Assembly (NCBI GenBank): GCA_030849065.1
Contig: JASAON010001647.1
Span: forward strand, 100,277 to 164,276
Reading direction: 5' to 3'
DNA length: 64,000 nucleotides
DNA from: Jaenimonas drosophilae
Lineage: Eukaryota; Euglenozoa; Kinetoplastea; Trypanosomatida; Trypanosomatidae
The number at the start of each line of letters is the position of its first letter. Positions within the stretch are counted from its first letter, which is position 1. The notes below the pieces were generated by a model. It did not search any database, was not told the origin of the DNA, and was given only the letters and a program-made list of their open reading frames with translations. Shown here in pieces: positions 1 through 10,135 of this stretch. The translations under genes were made by a program, and so were the position numbers.

Positions 1-3000
1 GAGCATCGTTGATGATGATGATGGCATGTCAAGCTGCAGATTCAGGTCGGTGGCCAGGACGGTGTGGGAGTTTATATCTACGATGTCGTGGAGGGCGATG
101 GTTAGAGCCTCGAGATGGAGCACCACGTGGCGGCATGGTACGATGGATGGTGTGGCTGCCACCTCCACCTCCACGGCGGGTGCCAAGGCTAGGCAATGGT
201 AGTAGGGCGATGCTGGTGTGGCGAGGCTGCCACGAAGTACGCGCTGCAGTCGCTCCACCTCGGTGTAGTGGATCATCACCATGGCACGATCCAGGTGTAC
301 GTCTGCCCGCTCCACCCCATCTCCGCCACGCGCGAGACGTGCCGTGATGGAGGTGCGCTCAATCACCTCGGGTACGGCCAAATCTGTCAGCCGCACCACA
401 GCCCCAACCACCATCGAAGATGCTGATGCTCTGCCGCTTTCATCCTTGCGTGGAAGCAGGGTCAGTGCAACACGCACGCGTTCCATCCGTGCCTCCACAT
501 AATTAGAGCGGCGGTGATGGCGATCCAAGTTGTCAGAAGTAAGAATGAAACGTGGCTGATGCATGCGTACGTGAATCGCCCACGGCTGCAACGACGTGGA
601 GGTGGAGGCATCGCCCACAGACACAACCGAAACAGCGGATGCAGAAGAAGTGGTGGCAGGAACTGTGGTGAGCTCCGTCACGAGCTGATACATCATCATC
701 ACAGGCTCCGAAGGGGAGCCAAAGTAGTGCAGCAGGCCCATGAGCTGTGGTGGTGCCATCAATACCTCCCACGCACTGAGCGTCGCACGCAACACCTGCC
801 GACGTGCATCCTCCTCCAGCTGAAGATGGAGGTGTATAACCTCCACATCATCGCCCGCGCTGGAGGTGAGAGATGCCCCTGCGGTGGCGTGGCGCAACAA
901 CCCTCCTCCTCCTCCACCACTTGGTACGCTGGGAAAGACCTCCGCAGCGGTAAGGCTCCCGCCCGCGGCCATCATCATCTCGTCTCCCGGGAGCGTGGTT
1001 GGAGAGTGTTCGGTGGTGGCTGGGCTGCCAGCCTCATCCTCCCGCGCTGAAGGAAGCATCGAGGAGAGCCCATCGAGGCCGCCGCGACGTTTGGTGAAGA
1101 TGGTGGAGCCGGAGAGGCCATCAATGAGCTCGACGTGCTGCACACGCAGCGCGATGCGTGTGGAGGGGCTGAGGGCAGCCACATCCACCAAGACGGAGGA
1201 GAGGTGTGCCTCCAGGATGCGATCGCCACTGGTACTGAAGAAAGGTACGTGGATGGATGGGGCGGTGAGGAGTACGCGGAGATGTCGGGGGCCATCCGTG
1301 GTGCTGGGCGTTGCGTTGGGCTGAGATGATGGCGTTGGTGCTGAAACGAGGTTCGAGCGGCAGAGGAGGTCGTACAACATGCGCCACTGATGAGTGATGG
1401 CAAACCGTCTGATGGCTAAGTCGGCGGAGAGAACCGAAACTCGCAGCAACTCCATGCTCTGCGGTGCATCACCATTGCCATCCTGCTCCACAGATGGCAG
1501 CGTTGGTGGTGGTGGCGGGGGGAGGTCTGCCAACGTGAGTGCCTCGGTGCCGCTCATAGATGCCATCATCATATCGGCCTCGCCAGGCTCCGCACTCGCC
1601 AAGGCGGTTGGCCGGATGCCAAAGTCGCTCATCAAGATGCTCCGCGTCGTGAGTGTATCACCGTACTTCATGGATCCCTCCTCCACCACAAGCAGGGCAG
1701 GCGAAGAAAAAGAGATGCTGTTGTTGTTGGTGTTGGTGTTGGTGGCTGCTGCGCCGGATGATGGCTCCGCGCCACGACCGCACGACGCCCGTGCATCGAG
1801 CACCTCCAACACACTCCATCGCAGCTGCGTTTGGTTGCCAACACCAGACCACACCGCGCTGACTCCGGCAGCGTTGAGCTCCACCGCGGCGCCAGCCTCG
1901 GCACGCATCGCATCATCCACATCGCGAAGAAGAAAACGCAGGCGCGCAATCTTGGCGGCGACGCAGAGGTTGGGCTCCTCCCGGTACGAGAGGTGATGCG
2001 TGGTGGTGGTATCTGCCCTCGCGGTGAGGCCCTCCGGATCTTGATGGCGTTGTTCGTGTGTCGGCGAGGCCCACTCCACCGCTGCCGATGGGCCGGGCGG
2101 GGCCGCGACGCTTTCGGAAGGCGCCACCGCCCCACGCGCCTGCACGCCGCGGAGGAGCTCCACCAACCCCGCCACCTCTGTCGCTGACATGGCGAGCGCG
2201 AGCTCCTCGCTCCTCACGTCGAGCTGCCGCACATCATCGGAGAGCGGATCGAGCGGCCGACGTATTGCCAGCTCCACAAAGGCGTGTGGCTGGAGCAGCT
2301 CTGCCGCCGCACTTGCGGAGGATGTCTGGGACGTCAAGGCCATCTCGCGCAGAGAGATGTTGGTGGATTCATGGCCGCCATGCATAATATTCAGGCTGTT
2401 TTGCACCACAACATGGCTCATGGAGGCGGTGAAGATGGCCGAGTCGCCATCCCGCGCATCCACGGGCACCGCCACGCGGCAGTCGTGCGCCACCACACGC
2501 AAACTCATCAGCAACGGCGGTGGCCGATGCACGGGCGGAAGACGGCGGCCGTTGTAGAGCGGTCGGCTGGCCACCTCCATCACACGCACAAGAAAGCCCG
2601 AGGTGCAGTAGGCGTGGAGGAGGAGGATGGAGTGCGGGTCCATGACGATGCGGCTGCTGCCCAGCTCCACATCGAGTGCGCATGAATAGCGCAGATCATT
2701 AGGGTTGGCGAGGTGCCGCTCTCCATCCTCCTCCACAAAGAGTGCCATCACGGGCTTGGCGCGACGATAGCCCAGCGACACGTGTGGCATCATCCCCGTG
2801 CTCGTGGAGGTGATACTGGTATTCAGCACCTCGGGCAGCCCACCACGGCAGCTCCGCTCGAGACTTGTTGGTTGGCGGTTGAAGAAGGCGGAGGTGGTGA
2901 GCGGGCTGGCTGACACAACGGGCGAGAGCACCGAGCGACTTGGTGTGGGGGAGAGGCTCGCGCTCGAGGTGCGACTGACGGAGCTCCCGCGGTGGTAGGA

Positions 3001-6000
3001 GGTATCATCGCCCGTGGTGTGGCGGCTATGAGCGTGTGGGGTGTAGTGCAGCACCGTTGAAAAACGTGGGTGAAGAGGGAAGCTCTCGGCTAGTTGGAGG
3101 CTAACTTGGCCAATGGAGGCGTTGGCCTCCATCGTCACCGCGCGACGGCTCATGCGAAGATTCACGTCGGTGGCGGAGGCGATGGCGAAGAGCGTGTCAT
3201 GGGCGTCGATGGTGCCATCGGCGGCACGACGGCGGTTGTAGAGCTCCACGTGGTGGGTGCCCTCCATGGAGAGCTTGAGATGCACCACGGGGAGGTCTGG
3301 GGTGCGGCATTGCTTTTGCATATAGAGAAGCTGCCGGCGAAGTTCTACATCGCTGCCCACATCCTCCTCCTCCATCCCTCCATCATCATCGTCATCCAGA
3401 TCGCGGATCGTCGTCGTGGCAACCAAGGGGGATTGCGCAGAGTTAGCCCCCGCGTACCCGCCATCCTGCATCACTGACATCACCACGTTGGAGAGATCCA
3501 CGACATGTTCGAGCATCTCCGTGAAGGGAGTGCCCACGCGCAACACCACGGAAGGCTTGATGCGAATACGCACCACAGGAGGTGCCGCCGCCTCGGCTGA
3601 TGCAGCTGCCGGTGCCGTCGTCGTGGAGCCTGAGGCCGCAACAGCCGCACTCGGTGTGGCGGGCGTGGAGGTGGCCACGGGTGAGGTGCTCGATCCATCG
3701 CCGGCAGGGAAAGGCGCAGACGGATTGGCTTCGCCACAGATCCTGCGTAGAAGAGAAGCATAAACCACCGCCCCCGAGAGGATGGGTAGCGAAGCATCCT
3801 TGGCATCCACGACGGCGATCGAGCGCAGCGCCACGGAGGCTTCAGTGCTGGTCGGGCTCATGCGCAGACGAAGATGCGTGTGTTGCAAGGTGGAGCAGAA
3901 GCGTGGGGTGGGAGCCACTTGCAGCGATGGCCGCTCATCTTCGTGGATGTGCAGGCTGACCTGTTCCAGGAAGGCCTCCAAACGGAGGTGGAGAGGAGGT
4001 GGCGAGCTGCTAGAGCGATCGCCATCCCCGTCAGCCACCTCAGCCACACCATCGCGGCGTGCGGGGGGAGAGGGGGCGAGCAACGGGCAGGATGACGATG
4101 AAGGCCCACGCATCCCATCTGCTCTTCCAGGTGTGGCTGAGGCTGCGAGGGTGGGCGAGGTGGGCTGGGGTTGGAGGTATACCCGCCAGGCATCGAGGAG
4201 GTCAGCGAGAATGTAGCTCTGATGAAGAGAACAGGCGAGCTGCACCCGCGGGATGCGCAGACGTAGCACAAAGTCGTCCATCTTCTCCCCACGTGGCTCC
4301 ATGGCCACACAAGGTTGGAGCTGAAGCACCTCCGCCTCCACGCTCACTTCGGGCAGCATCATGAACCCGCTGCCCAAGGTGGTCAGGGCCGCCTCCACCG
4401 TCGTCATTTCCACGAAAAGCCCGCGGCACTGCGCCACCGTGCGGTTGTAGAGCTCCTCCTTCTTCTCCGAGGGTGGTGTGGGGCGCCGGTGAAGATCCAC
4501 GCGACCGAGGCTGAGGGCGAGGGCGGGTGAGGTTGCGGCTGAGGTCTGTAGTGATTTGGGGAGCACCACAATCGGGGCCGCCACCTCCACCGTCAGCAGC
4601 CAGTGAGTGGTGGTGGCGATGGTGGTGCGGAGCTCGCGGGAGGCGGCATGGCCTACGCGTTGAGCAGCGCCGCGGGTGCGCGTGGCAACCGCAGAGACGT
4701 CCACCTCCCGCGGCAGTTTGACGAAGGCGGCGAGGTGCTCGAGCGTGTGTGGGTCGGCGATGATGCGGAGCGGAAGAACGCGTACCTCGAGCGCCACATC
4801 CACCGGGGCATCCTCGAGCAGCGGCTTGGCGGGAAAGATGGCGCCACAGAGATCAATGAGAGGCCGCGACGTACGGTGGCCAGCATCTCCTGCGAGGCTC
4901 TGCGGGGTGGCGGTGCGTGCGGTGCAGTCGCTGTGCTCCATCGAGAGCTGAAGATGGCGCTCCAGAGAATCCATCACGGGGTGGCGCCGACGAACGCCAG
5001 CAGCGGTTGTGGGTGGCCCCGCCGTCGTTCCGTCCTCAGGCACATTTTCTTCCTCATCACGGTCGCTGTGGTTTTCCGTGGATGAGGAGCCACGGCTGCT
5101 GTGTGGTGGCGACATGACTTGTGTGCAGCTCACCACATCGAGGCTGCCGCTGCTGGCTGCTCGCGGTGGGAAGACGAGGCCATGCTCGCCCACCACGATG
5201 GAGTTGGCCGAGTAAAGGTGCATGGGACCATCCTCGCCATCCTCTGGGGTAGGTACACCCTCTACGAGATTAGGAATGGCAGAGGCACCACTGCTGCTTT
5301 TTCTGCTGCTGCTAAGGTTGGTGGCGGTGGGGTTGGTGATTGTGAGATTTTCCAGCGCAAAGGCAAACTGGAGGGAACGTTGGCGGTTGTAGCTCCGCAT
5401 GCGGGCGGCAACATGATCCAGCGTGAAGAAGATCTGCTCCTCCTCACTTAGCTCCAGGCAGAGACGAACCTGCGGAAGCCGCACGGAGAGGTCCACCCAG
5501 CAGTAGGTGGCGGGGAGGTGGCGATCAACGAGCTGAAAGGCCCCTTCACCCGGGCTGAGGTCGGGCGACGAGGCCGACTCCGCATCCTCACTCGGCTCCA
5601 CCTCATACTCTGCGGTGAGTTGGCGAATAAGATCATCCTCATCCACAAAGGGGGCCACTTCGGCCGCCACATCAGCGCTCTTCTTCTGCGTGCCCATCAT
5701 CCAGCTCAGCCACCCTTGTTTCTTTGGCGGCATCGAGCCACCTCCGCTGCTGGCACCCGTGGGGCTGCCTGCCTCCTTTAGCTGGTGCTCATTGCGTCGA
5801 AGCTGCCGTTCATTGGCCATTTGTGCGTAGACGTGGCGTCGTCCGGCCCACATATCTGCGACTGACATGAAGCGTGTGATGAAGCGGTACGTCTTGCGCT
5901 TCTCCGCCGACATGGGCATTTGACGAGCCACATCGCGAAAAAGAACGCGGTAATCCATCACGCAGGCCTCACTCACGCGCTGGAGGAGTGCCTCGCGGTG

Positions 6001-7221
6001 GGGTGCGAGAAGGTCGCGACGAACGCGGCGGATGGCATAGCGCCACCACGCGCGTGGGTTCAGGAGCGGGGGCTCCGTTGGGCGCGGGAGAGATGGTGAT
6101 GTAGCATCCACGGGGGCTGAGGTGGTGAAGCGGGAAAGCGCGCGGGCGAGGCTCACGTACTGCGAGCGGTGAAGGCGTGTGGCGAGTGGGTTCAGGTGGA
6201 GGTTAACGTTGGCATAGGGGGTGGAGAGGAGCTTGCGCATGCAGCTTCGGAGGACGAGCGCCACATCGAGTTGGCCTCCAACGGGGCCAACAATCGTGGA
6301 GTGGTGCTGCCGGCCTTGGTCGGTGCGGCTTCGCATCGCCTCCGTCCAGGCATCCAGATCCTCCATCGTGGAGAGCCACCGCGCTTCTTCCTCCTCCTCC
6401 GTGGATGTGGCGCCATGGTGGGTGGCATCCACCTCCTCGCAGTAGAGCTGTAGGCCATCGAAGGAGAGCCGCTTCATCACGCGTGGCTGCCCAGCCGGAT
6501 CGCTGAAGCCCACCCCGCCCGTCTCGGCACACACGTTGGCGAGGCGAATGGGGCCCACAATGACACCGAGTTGGGTGCGTTGTGAGCGATCCTCCCAACG
6601 AATGTGGGCCGTCTGGACCTCAATGATGATGTTGTTTAGCACAACCTCACCGAGACGCGAGAAGTAGCCCGTGAGGCTGGCACCAACACCGCCACTAGCT
6701 GCAGTAGTTGTGCTTGTATCAGCACAACCGGAGCATGTGGGGCCGCCGCCCTCTAACGCAGCTCGCCGCTCCGCATCTAATCGCTCCAGTTCGGCCTCTT
6801 TTTGCATTGCCACCCTATCCCAGTAGTGCGAGGTGCGGTGATGGGTGGAGCTACCGCAACGTGGTTCATCCTCATCATCCTCCACCCCAGTGAGGGTGAT
6901 GAATAGTTCGCTAACCTTTATCACCACCGGTTCTGACCGCAGACGCTTGAGTGGGATGTGGAGGTTCACCTCGGTGCAGATGCCACGATGCACCCGGAAC
7001 CTTGGCCCTGCCGAGGGTGAAGGAGATGGCTGCCCGCCGGTGGTGGGTGAGCCGTCGGCGGGAGGCTCCAGCAGCTCGTTCAGCACCTCTCGTCGGAGCA
7101 CTAAGTTTTGGAGGCGGGCGGTACCGCTCCAGAGATCAATGTTCAGCTTCTGCGCATCCACATTTTCTACGTACTTGGAGAGGTACGGCACCAGGATAGA
7201 GGCCGCAAGTTTGCCGAGCAT
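1..7221 (-). CDS. VPS13: VPS13 family lipid-transfer protein (partial, N-terminal 2407 residues)
   Basis: One reading frame stays open from the ATG at 7221-7219 to the left edge, so the gene is cut by the window and its C-terminus is not seen. The first residues (MLGKLAASILVPYLSKYVEN) and the following block with LWSG and LQNLVLRREVL are the chorein-N domain at the start of every VPS13. A conserved NPRAWWRYAI motif follows at about residue 390, equivalent to the NPRxWWxYA motif of the family. Known VPS13 proteins are bridge-like lipid carriers at membrane contact sites; that role is inferred from the family. Low-complexity His, Ser, Gly and Asn stretches interrupt the protein. The next gene upstream, a carbonic anhydrase, lies 1.8 kb away, an unusually large gap here. 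The frame is open throughout, so I see no frameshift. Which VPS13 subtype it is cannot be judged without the C-terminal domains. Confidence 0.93.
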   Translation of the reverse strand, partial: MLGKLAASILVPYLSKYVENVDAQKLNIDLWSGTARLQNLVLRREVLNELLEPPADGSPTTGGQPSPSPSAGPRFRVHRGICTEVNLHIPLKRLRSEPVVIKVSELFITLTGVEDDEDEPRCGSSTHHRTSHYWDRVAMQKEAELERLDAERRAALEGGGPTCSGCADTSTTTAASGGVGASLTGYFSRLGEVVLNNIIIEVQTAHIRWEDRSQRTQLGVIVGPIRLANVCAETGGVGFSDPAGQPRVMKRLSFDGLQLYCEEVDATHHGATSTEEEEEARWLSTMEDLDAWTEAMRSRTDQGRQHHSTIVGPVGGQLDVALVLRSCMRKLLSTPYANVNLHLNPLATRLHRSQYVSLARALSRFTTSAPVDATSPSLPRPTEPPLLNPRAWWRYAIRRVRRDLLAPHREALLQRVSEACVMDYRVLFRDVARQMPMSAEKRKTYRFITRFMSVADMWAGRRHVYAQMANERQLRRNEHQLKEAGSPTGASSGGGSMPPKKQGWLSWMMGTQKKSADVAAEVAPFVDEDDLIRQLTAEYEVEPSEDAESASSPDLSPGEGAFQLVDRHLPATYCWVDLSVRLPQVRLCLELSEEEQIFFTLDHVAARMRSYNRQRSLQFAFALENLTITNPTATNLSSSRKSSSGASAIPNLVEGVPTPEDGEDGPMHLYSANSIVVGEHGLVFPPRAASSGSLDVVSCTQVMSPPHSSRGSSSTENHSDRDEEENVPEDGTTAGPPTTAAGVRRRHPVMDSLERHLQLSMEHSDCTARTATPQSLAGDAGHRTSRPLIDLCGAIFPAKPLLEDAPVDVALEVRVLPLRIIADPHTLEHLAAFVKLPREVDVSAVATRTRGAAQRVGHAASRELRTTIATTTHWLLTVEVAAPIVVLPKSLQTSAATSPALALSLGRVDLHRRPTPPSEKKEELYNRTVAQCRGLFVEMTTVEAALTTLGSGFMMLPEVSVEAEVLQLQPCVAMEPRGEKMDDFVLRLRIPRVQLACSLHQSYILADLLDAWRVYLQPQPTSPTLAASATPGRADGMRGPSSSSCPLLAPSPPARRDGVAEVADGDGDRSSSSPPPLHLRLEAFLEQVSLHIHEDERPSLQVAPTPRFCSTLQHTHLRLRMSPTSTEASVALRSIAVVDAKDASLPILSGAVVYASLLRRICGEANPSAPFPAGDGSSTSPVATSTPATPSAAVAASGSTTTAPAAASAEAAAPPVVRIRIKPSVVLRVGTPFTEMLEHVVDLSNVVMSVMQDGGYAGANSAQSPLVATTTIRDLDDDDDGGMEEEDVGSDVELRRQLLYMQKQCRTPDLPVVHLKLSMEGTHHVELYNRRRAADGTIDAHDTLFAIASATDVNLRMSRRAVTMEANASIGQVSLQLAESFPLHPRFSTVLHYTPHAHSRHTTGDDTSYHRGSSVSRTSSASLSPTPSRSVLSPVVSASPLTTSAFFNRQPTSLERSCRGGLPEVLNTSITSTSTGMMPHVSLGYRRAKPVMALFVEEDGERHLANPNDLRYSCALDVELGSSRIVMDPHSILLLHAYCTSGFLVRVMEVASRPLYNGRRLPPVHRPPPLLMSLRVVAHDCRVAVPVDARDGDSAIFTASMSHVVVQNSLNIMHGGHESTNISLREMALTSQTSSASAAAELLQPHAFVELAIRRPLDPLSDDVRQLDVRSEELALAMSATEVAGLVELLRGVQARGAVAPSESVAAPPGPSAAVEWASPTHEQRHQDPEGLTARADTTTTHHLSYREEPNLCVAAKIARLRFLLRDVDDAMRAEAGAAVELNAAGVSAVWSGVGNQTQLRWSVLEVLDARASCGRGAEPSSGAAATNTNTNNNSISFSSPALLVVEEGSMKYGDTLTTRSILMSDFGIRPTALASAEPGEADMMMASMSGTEALTLADLPPPPPPTLPSVEQDGNGDAPQSMELLRVSVLSADLAIRRFAITHQWRMLYDLLCRSNLVSAPTPSSQPNATPSTTDGPRHLRVLLTAPSIHVPFFSTSGDRILEAHLSSVLVDVAALSPSTRIALRVQHVELIDGLSGSTIFTKRRGGLDGLSSMLPSAREDEAGSPATTEHSPTTLPGDEMMMAAGGSLTAAEVFPSVPSGGGGGGLLRHATAGASLTSSAGDDVEVIHLHLQLEEDARRQVLRATLSAWEVLMAPPQLMGLLHYFGSPSEPVMMMYQLVTELTTVPATTSSASAVSVVSVGDASTSTSLQPWAIHVRMHQPRFILTSDNLDRHHRRSNYVEARMERVRVALTLLPRKDESGRASASSMVVGAVVRLTDLAVPEVIERTSITARLARGGDGVERADVHLDRAMVMIHYTEVERLQRVLRGSLATPASPYYHCLALAPAVEVEVAATPSIVPCRHVVLHLEALTIALHDIVDINSHTVLATDLNLQLDMPSSSSTML

Positions 7222-9045
7222 TGATTCGGGTGGTGATGTTGCAGGTTATGTTGTTGTTGTTGTTGGAGATAGTTGATGATGACGATGACGGTTCACGCAC
7301 GAAAATGATGAGGTAAACAAGATGGAAAAAGGAAAAAGGCAAGGCAACGCGACGAGTGTTTTTCCCTCGATGAGCTCCTCGCGTGTGTGGTCGAGGGGGT
7401 CGTGGGGTCACGCGCAGTCCTGTTGCGTGAGTGTGGGTGAGAGAGATGGTCAACGTAGAAGAGGGCCTCAACTCAATGTTTGCACAACGCACACCGTGTT
7501 GGATCCACAAGCACACCACAAAAACAAACTTGATGAAATGTGTGTGTGTGTGTGTCTATGATGGCTACTTCTGAGTGAGGCGCGATTTGGTATGTCAGGC
7601 AATCCCTCAGTGAATGAATTCCCACAAGCCGTGTGAGATGAGTGCAGTCGAACAAAAAAATCGGTTCGTTGCCACTACGAAAACAGAGGGTGTGTGTGTG
7701 TGTGTGTTTGTGTTAGAGGTGGGTGGGAGAGGGAGAAATGGAGAGGGTTGGCTGGCGGTTGTTTTGGCTTGCCGCACAGGACTCCCCACCAATGAGTTGG
7801 GCGTCGCTAGAATACCAAAAATACGTGGAGTATCCTTCGTTGTGACGTGAGCAGCAGAAATCATGAAGAAGAAGAAGAAGAAAGAAGATACGTACACGGT
7901 CAGTTGTGTCTGGTCAGATCTCCCGCTGGCAAAACCACCACAGGTCCTGAAGTGCCATTTCACAAAGACGGAGGATGGTGGTGCATCACCTGGGGTACCA
8001 CATATCATCGTCCCCCTGTGTACGGCGCGCGCGCGTCGCGTTGGTTCCCTCTGGCGGTACCAGGGTGTTCTACCGAGCGATCATCAGCGTTGAGGAGAAA
8101 AAAAAAACATTCTTTTTTTGTGTCTTCTTTTCTTTTTTCTGTTTCGTCTTTTGTGTGCGTTGAGAGAGAAATTAGCGGGTTGCTGGCTGTACAAACGTGA
8201 TGGAATCGCGTAGATTGAGAAGGTCAATGTCTTTGATCAACGTCTTACACCATTGTGGATGAGGCAAGCTTCCTCACAATACATTCTGGCGCCGTTGCGG
8301 TCACTGGTGCCACGTGCCACCATCCAAAAGCATGGATATAGCCAGAAGGAGGTGGGTTGTGTGTACGTACGTATATAAGGAGCGAGAGGGGTTGGAGGGC
8401 ATCGATGAGCAGGGGCCAATGCGAGAGCCAAGTCCCCAGAAGAAGAAGAACATCAAGAAAAAAAAAAAAGCAACTCCCCGACAACAAACGCAGAAAAATA
8501 AAAATAAAAAACAATCGTGATATAAGAGGTTGGCATGGATAGTCTTGGAGACAACCTCGCCGCCCATCACCGGGCCAGAAGCTAGGATTGAGGGGGCATT
8601 TGGGCCAAATGGAGCAGGGCTGCAGAGCAGCTGCGCCACGAGATTCACAAGTCTGTCCAATGGTGCACATGGCATCGTCATCTCTACGCCATGTGACTGA
8701 CAAGCTCGAAGAGGAGAGCTACGTACGCGCACAAGAAAAAAAAAAGCAGAAACAATGAAATAAAGTGAAACAGCGAAACATCCTTTTGTGGTGGCGTATC
8801 CAGAGCAATACTCGTAACCCTTGGAGAGAAGAGCATGTAGGTAGGCGTCTACGTTGATATATGTGGGAGAGAGAGGAGACTCAACTAGAAATGGTACGGC
8901 CACACTTGTCACGTGCCATCCTCCTTCCTCACCCACACCCACACTGAGCAGGTTGTTGTGATTGCCCTCAACCCAACGCATGCAAAGTGGCAGCCAGCCT
9001 CATCATCAATTGAGCTCTGCGATATTCTCTCTTTTCCATTTGCAG
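7222..9045. other. Long intergenic region, no supported gene
   Basis: This 1.8-kb gap between VPS13 and carbonic anhydrase is the longest non-coding stretch in the window. It holds TG runs at about 7539-7555 and 7690-7708 (CA on the transcribed strand), a GTT run near 7249-7266, and several A-rich and T-rich tracts, including 8098-8106, 8459-8470 and 8735-8745. The A tracts would be polypyrimidine tracts on the minus strand and could serve trans-splicing of VPS13. Open frames of up to about 226 codons exist on the minus strand, but they run through the T tracts and give phenylalanine-rich, domainless products. I saw no tRNA-like T-loop. A small non-coding RNA cluster cannot be excluded. Confidence 0.5.
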
Positions 9046-9906
9046 CTACTTCTTCTGGTTCTTAGCGTAGCGACGGTACACCGACTCCGTCGCGGCCTCC
9101 AGCACAGCAGGGGAGTTGCTGTCCTTCTTAATCTCCACCAGCGGATGCACGAGGCCATCGCTGAGGCCGTACATCCACCCGTGAATGACCACCGTCTTGA
9201 GGCTGGAAGGCTTGCCAGTCTTCTTCTCCTCACTCTTCTGCTGCTCCCACAGGTGCTGCACAATGTGGGTATCAATGAGGTGCGAGACTTGCGCAATGAC
9301 GTTGAACTCGCAGAGAGCAGAGAGGTGGTTTTCTGGGGCAATCTCCCGCTCCATGCGGCGAATGTGGTTCTTCTTCACATCGGTGACGTGATTAATCCAG
9401 TGGTCGGCCAGGCCAAGCTGCTTCCCTTCCAGTGCCGCCGTAACTCCACCACAACCGTAGTGGCCGGCAACAATGACGTGGCGGATGTGGAGGTGGTCGA
9501 CGGAAAATTGCAGGGCGGAGAGCATGTTGAGGTCGCTTGGGCTCACAACATTGCCCACGTTGCGGTGTACGAAGACCTCACCGGGGCAGAGACCGACGAT
9601 CTCGTTGAAGGTCACTCGGCTATCGCTGCAGCCAATATAGAAGTAGGTGGGTGTTTGCTTCTCCGCCATGCGGGCGAAGTAGGCTGGGTCGGCACGGTTG
9701 ACGGCGTCAGACCAGAGATGGTTGTACTCCAGAAGGTGTTCGATATTGGCCTGTTCAGAGTGGAGGGGGTCCGTGAAGATGGAAACCACGCGGGACGCAC
9801 GCTGCTCCGCCACCTCACGCAGACGCTCGCGGCACTCAGGGGTCATGGAGGATTCCTCGTCATTCGAATGGCCGTGGAGATGGCAGCAAATGGGAGACTT
9901 GGGCAT
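9046..9906 (-). CDS. Beta-class carbonic anhydrase
   Basis: This zinc enzyme interconverts carbon dioxide and bicarbonate. The zinc ligands and active-site pair of the beta class are visible: Cys93, Asp95 and Arg97 in CSDSR, and His149 and Cys152 in GHYGCGG, counted from the chosen start. The product is 286 residues, a normal size. The open frame extends 52 codons further upstream to 10062, but that part (MLFLLHIF, then a PFFFF run) looks like translated 5' leader, and the homologous region begins after the methionine at 9906. If the upstream start were used the hydrophobic leader might act as a targeting signal, so the location in the cell is open. Related enzymes are known from Leishmania. 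It sits between a GH18 protein and VPS13 on the same strand. Confidence 0.93.
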   Translation of the reverse strand: MPKSPICCHLHGHSNDEESSMTPECRERLREVAEQRASRVVSIFTDPLHSEQANIEHLLEYNHLWSDAVNRADPAYFARMAEKQTPTYFYIGCSDSRVTFNEIVGLCPGEVFVHRNVGNVVSPSDLNMLSALQFSVDHLHIRHVIVAGHYGCGGVTAALEGKQLGLADHWINHVTDVKKNHIRRMEREIAPENHLSALCEFNVIAQVSHLIDTHIVQHLWEQQKSEEKKTGKPSSLKTVVIHGWMYGLSDGLVHPLVEIKKDSNSPAVLEAATESVYRRYAKNQKK

Positions 9907-10135
9907 GATGAAAGTGATGGGTGTGTGGCTTTTCGGGGGGAATGAAGATCGATATGATGGAATAGCAACGATATGACTGGAAGTCACGTCTATATCCAAA
10001 GAAATGAAGAAGAAAAAAGGCATTTTGGCTTCCACAGTGAAGATGTGAAGAAGAAACAGCACCGCAACTGACGAATTGGGTACTACTCATCGTACACTTG
10101 TTGTGTCTCAGGCTGAGGAGTAACGATGCTGCACG

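Noticed and set aside
1..7221. The idea that this region is a patchwork of small genes or uses a different genetic code
   Set aside because: A single minus-strand frame is open across the whole stretch with VPS13 similarity at its start; small frames are shadows of it.
8301..8981. 226-codon minus-strand open frame in the spacer before VPS13
   Set aside because: It runs through poly-T tracts giving Phe runs, has no domain, and overlaps other open frames of similar quality.
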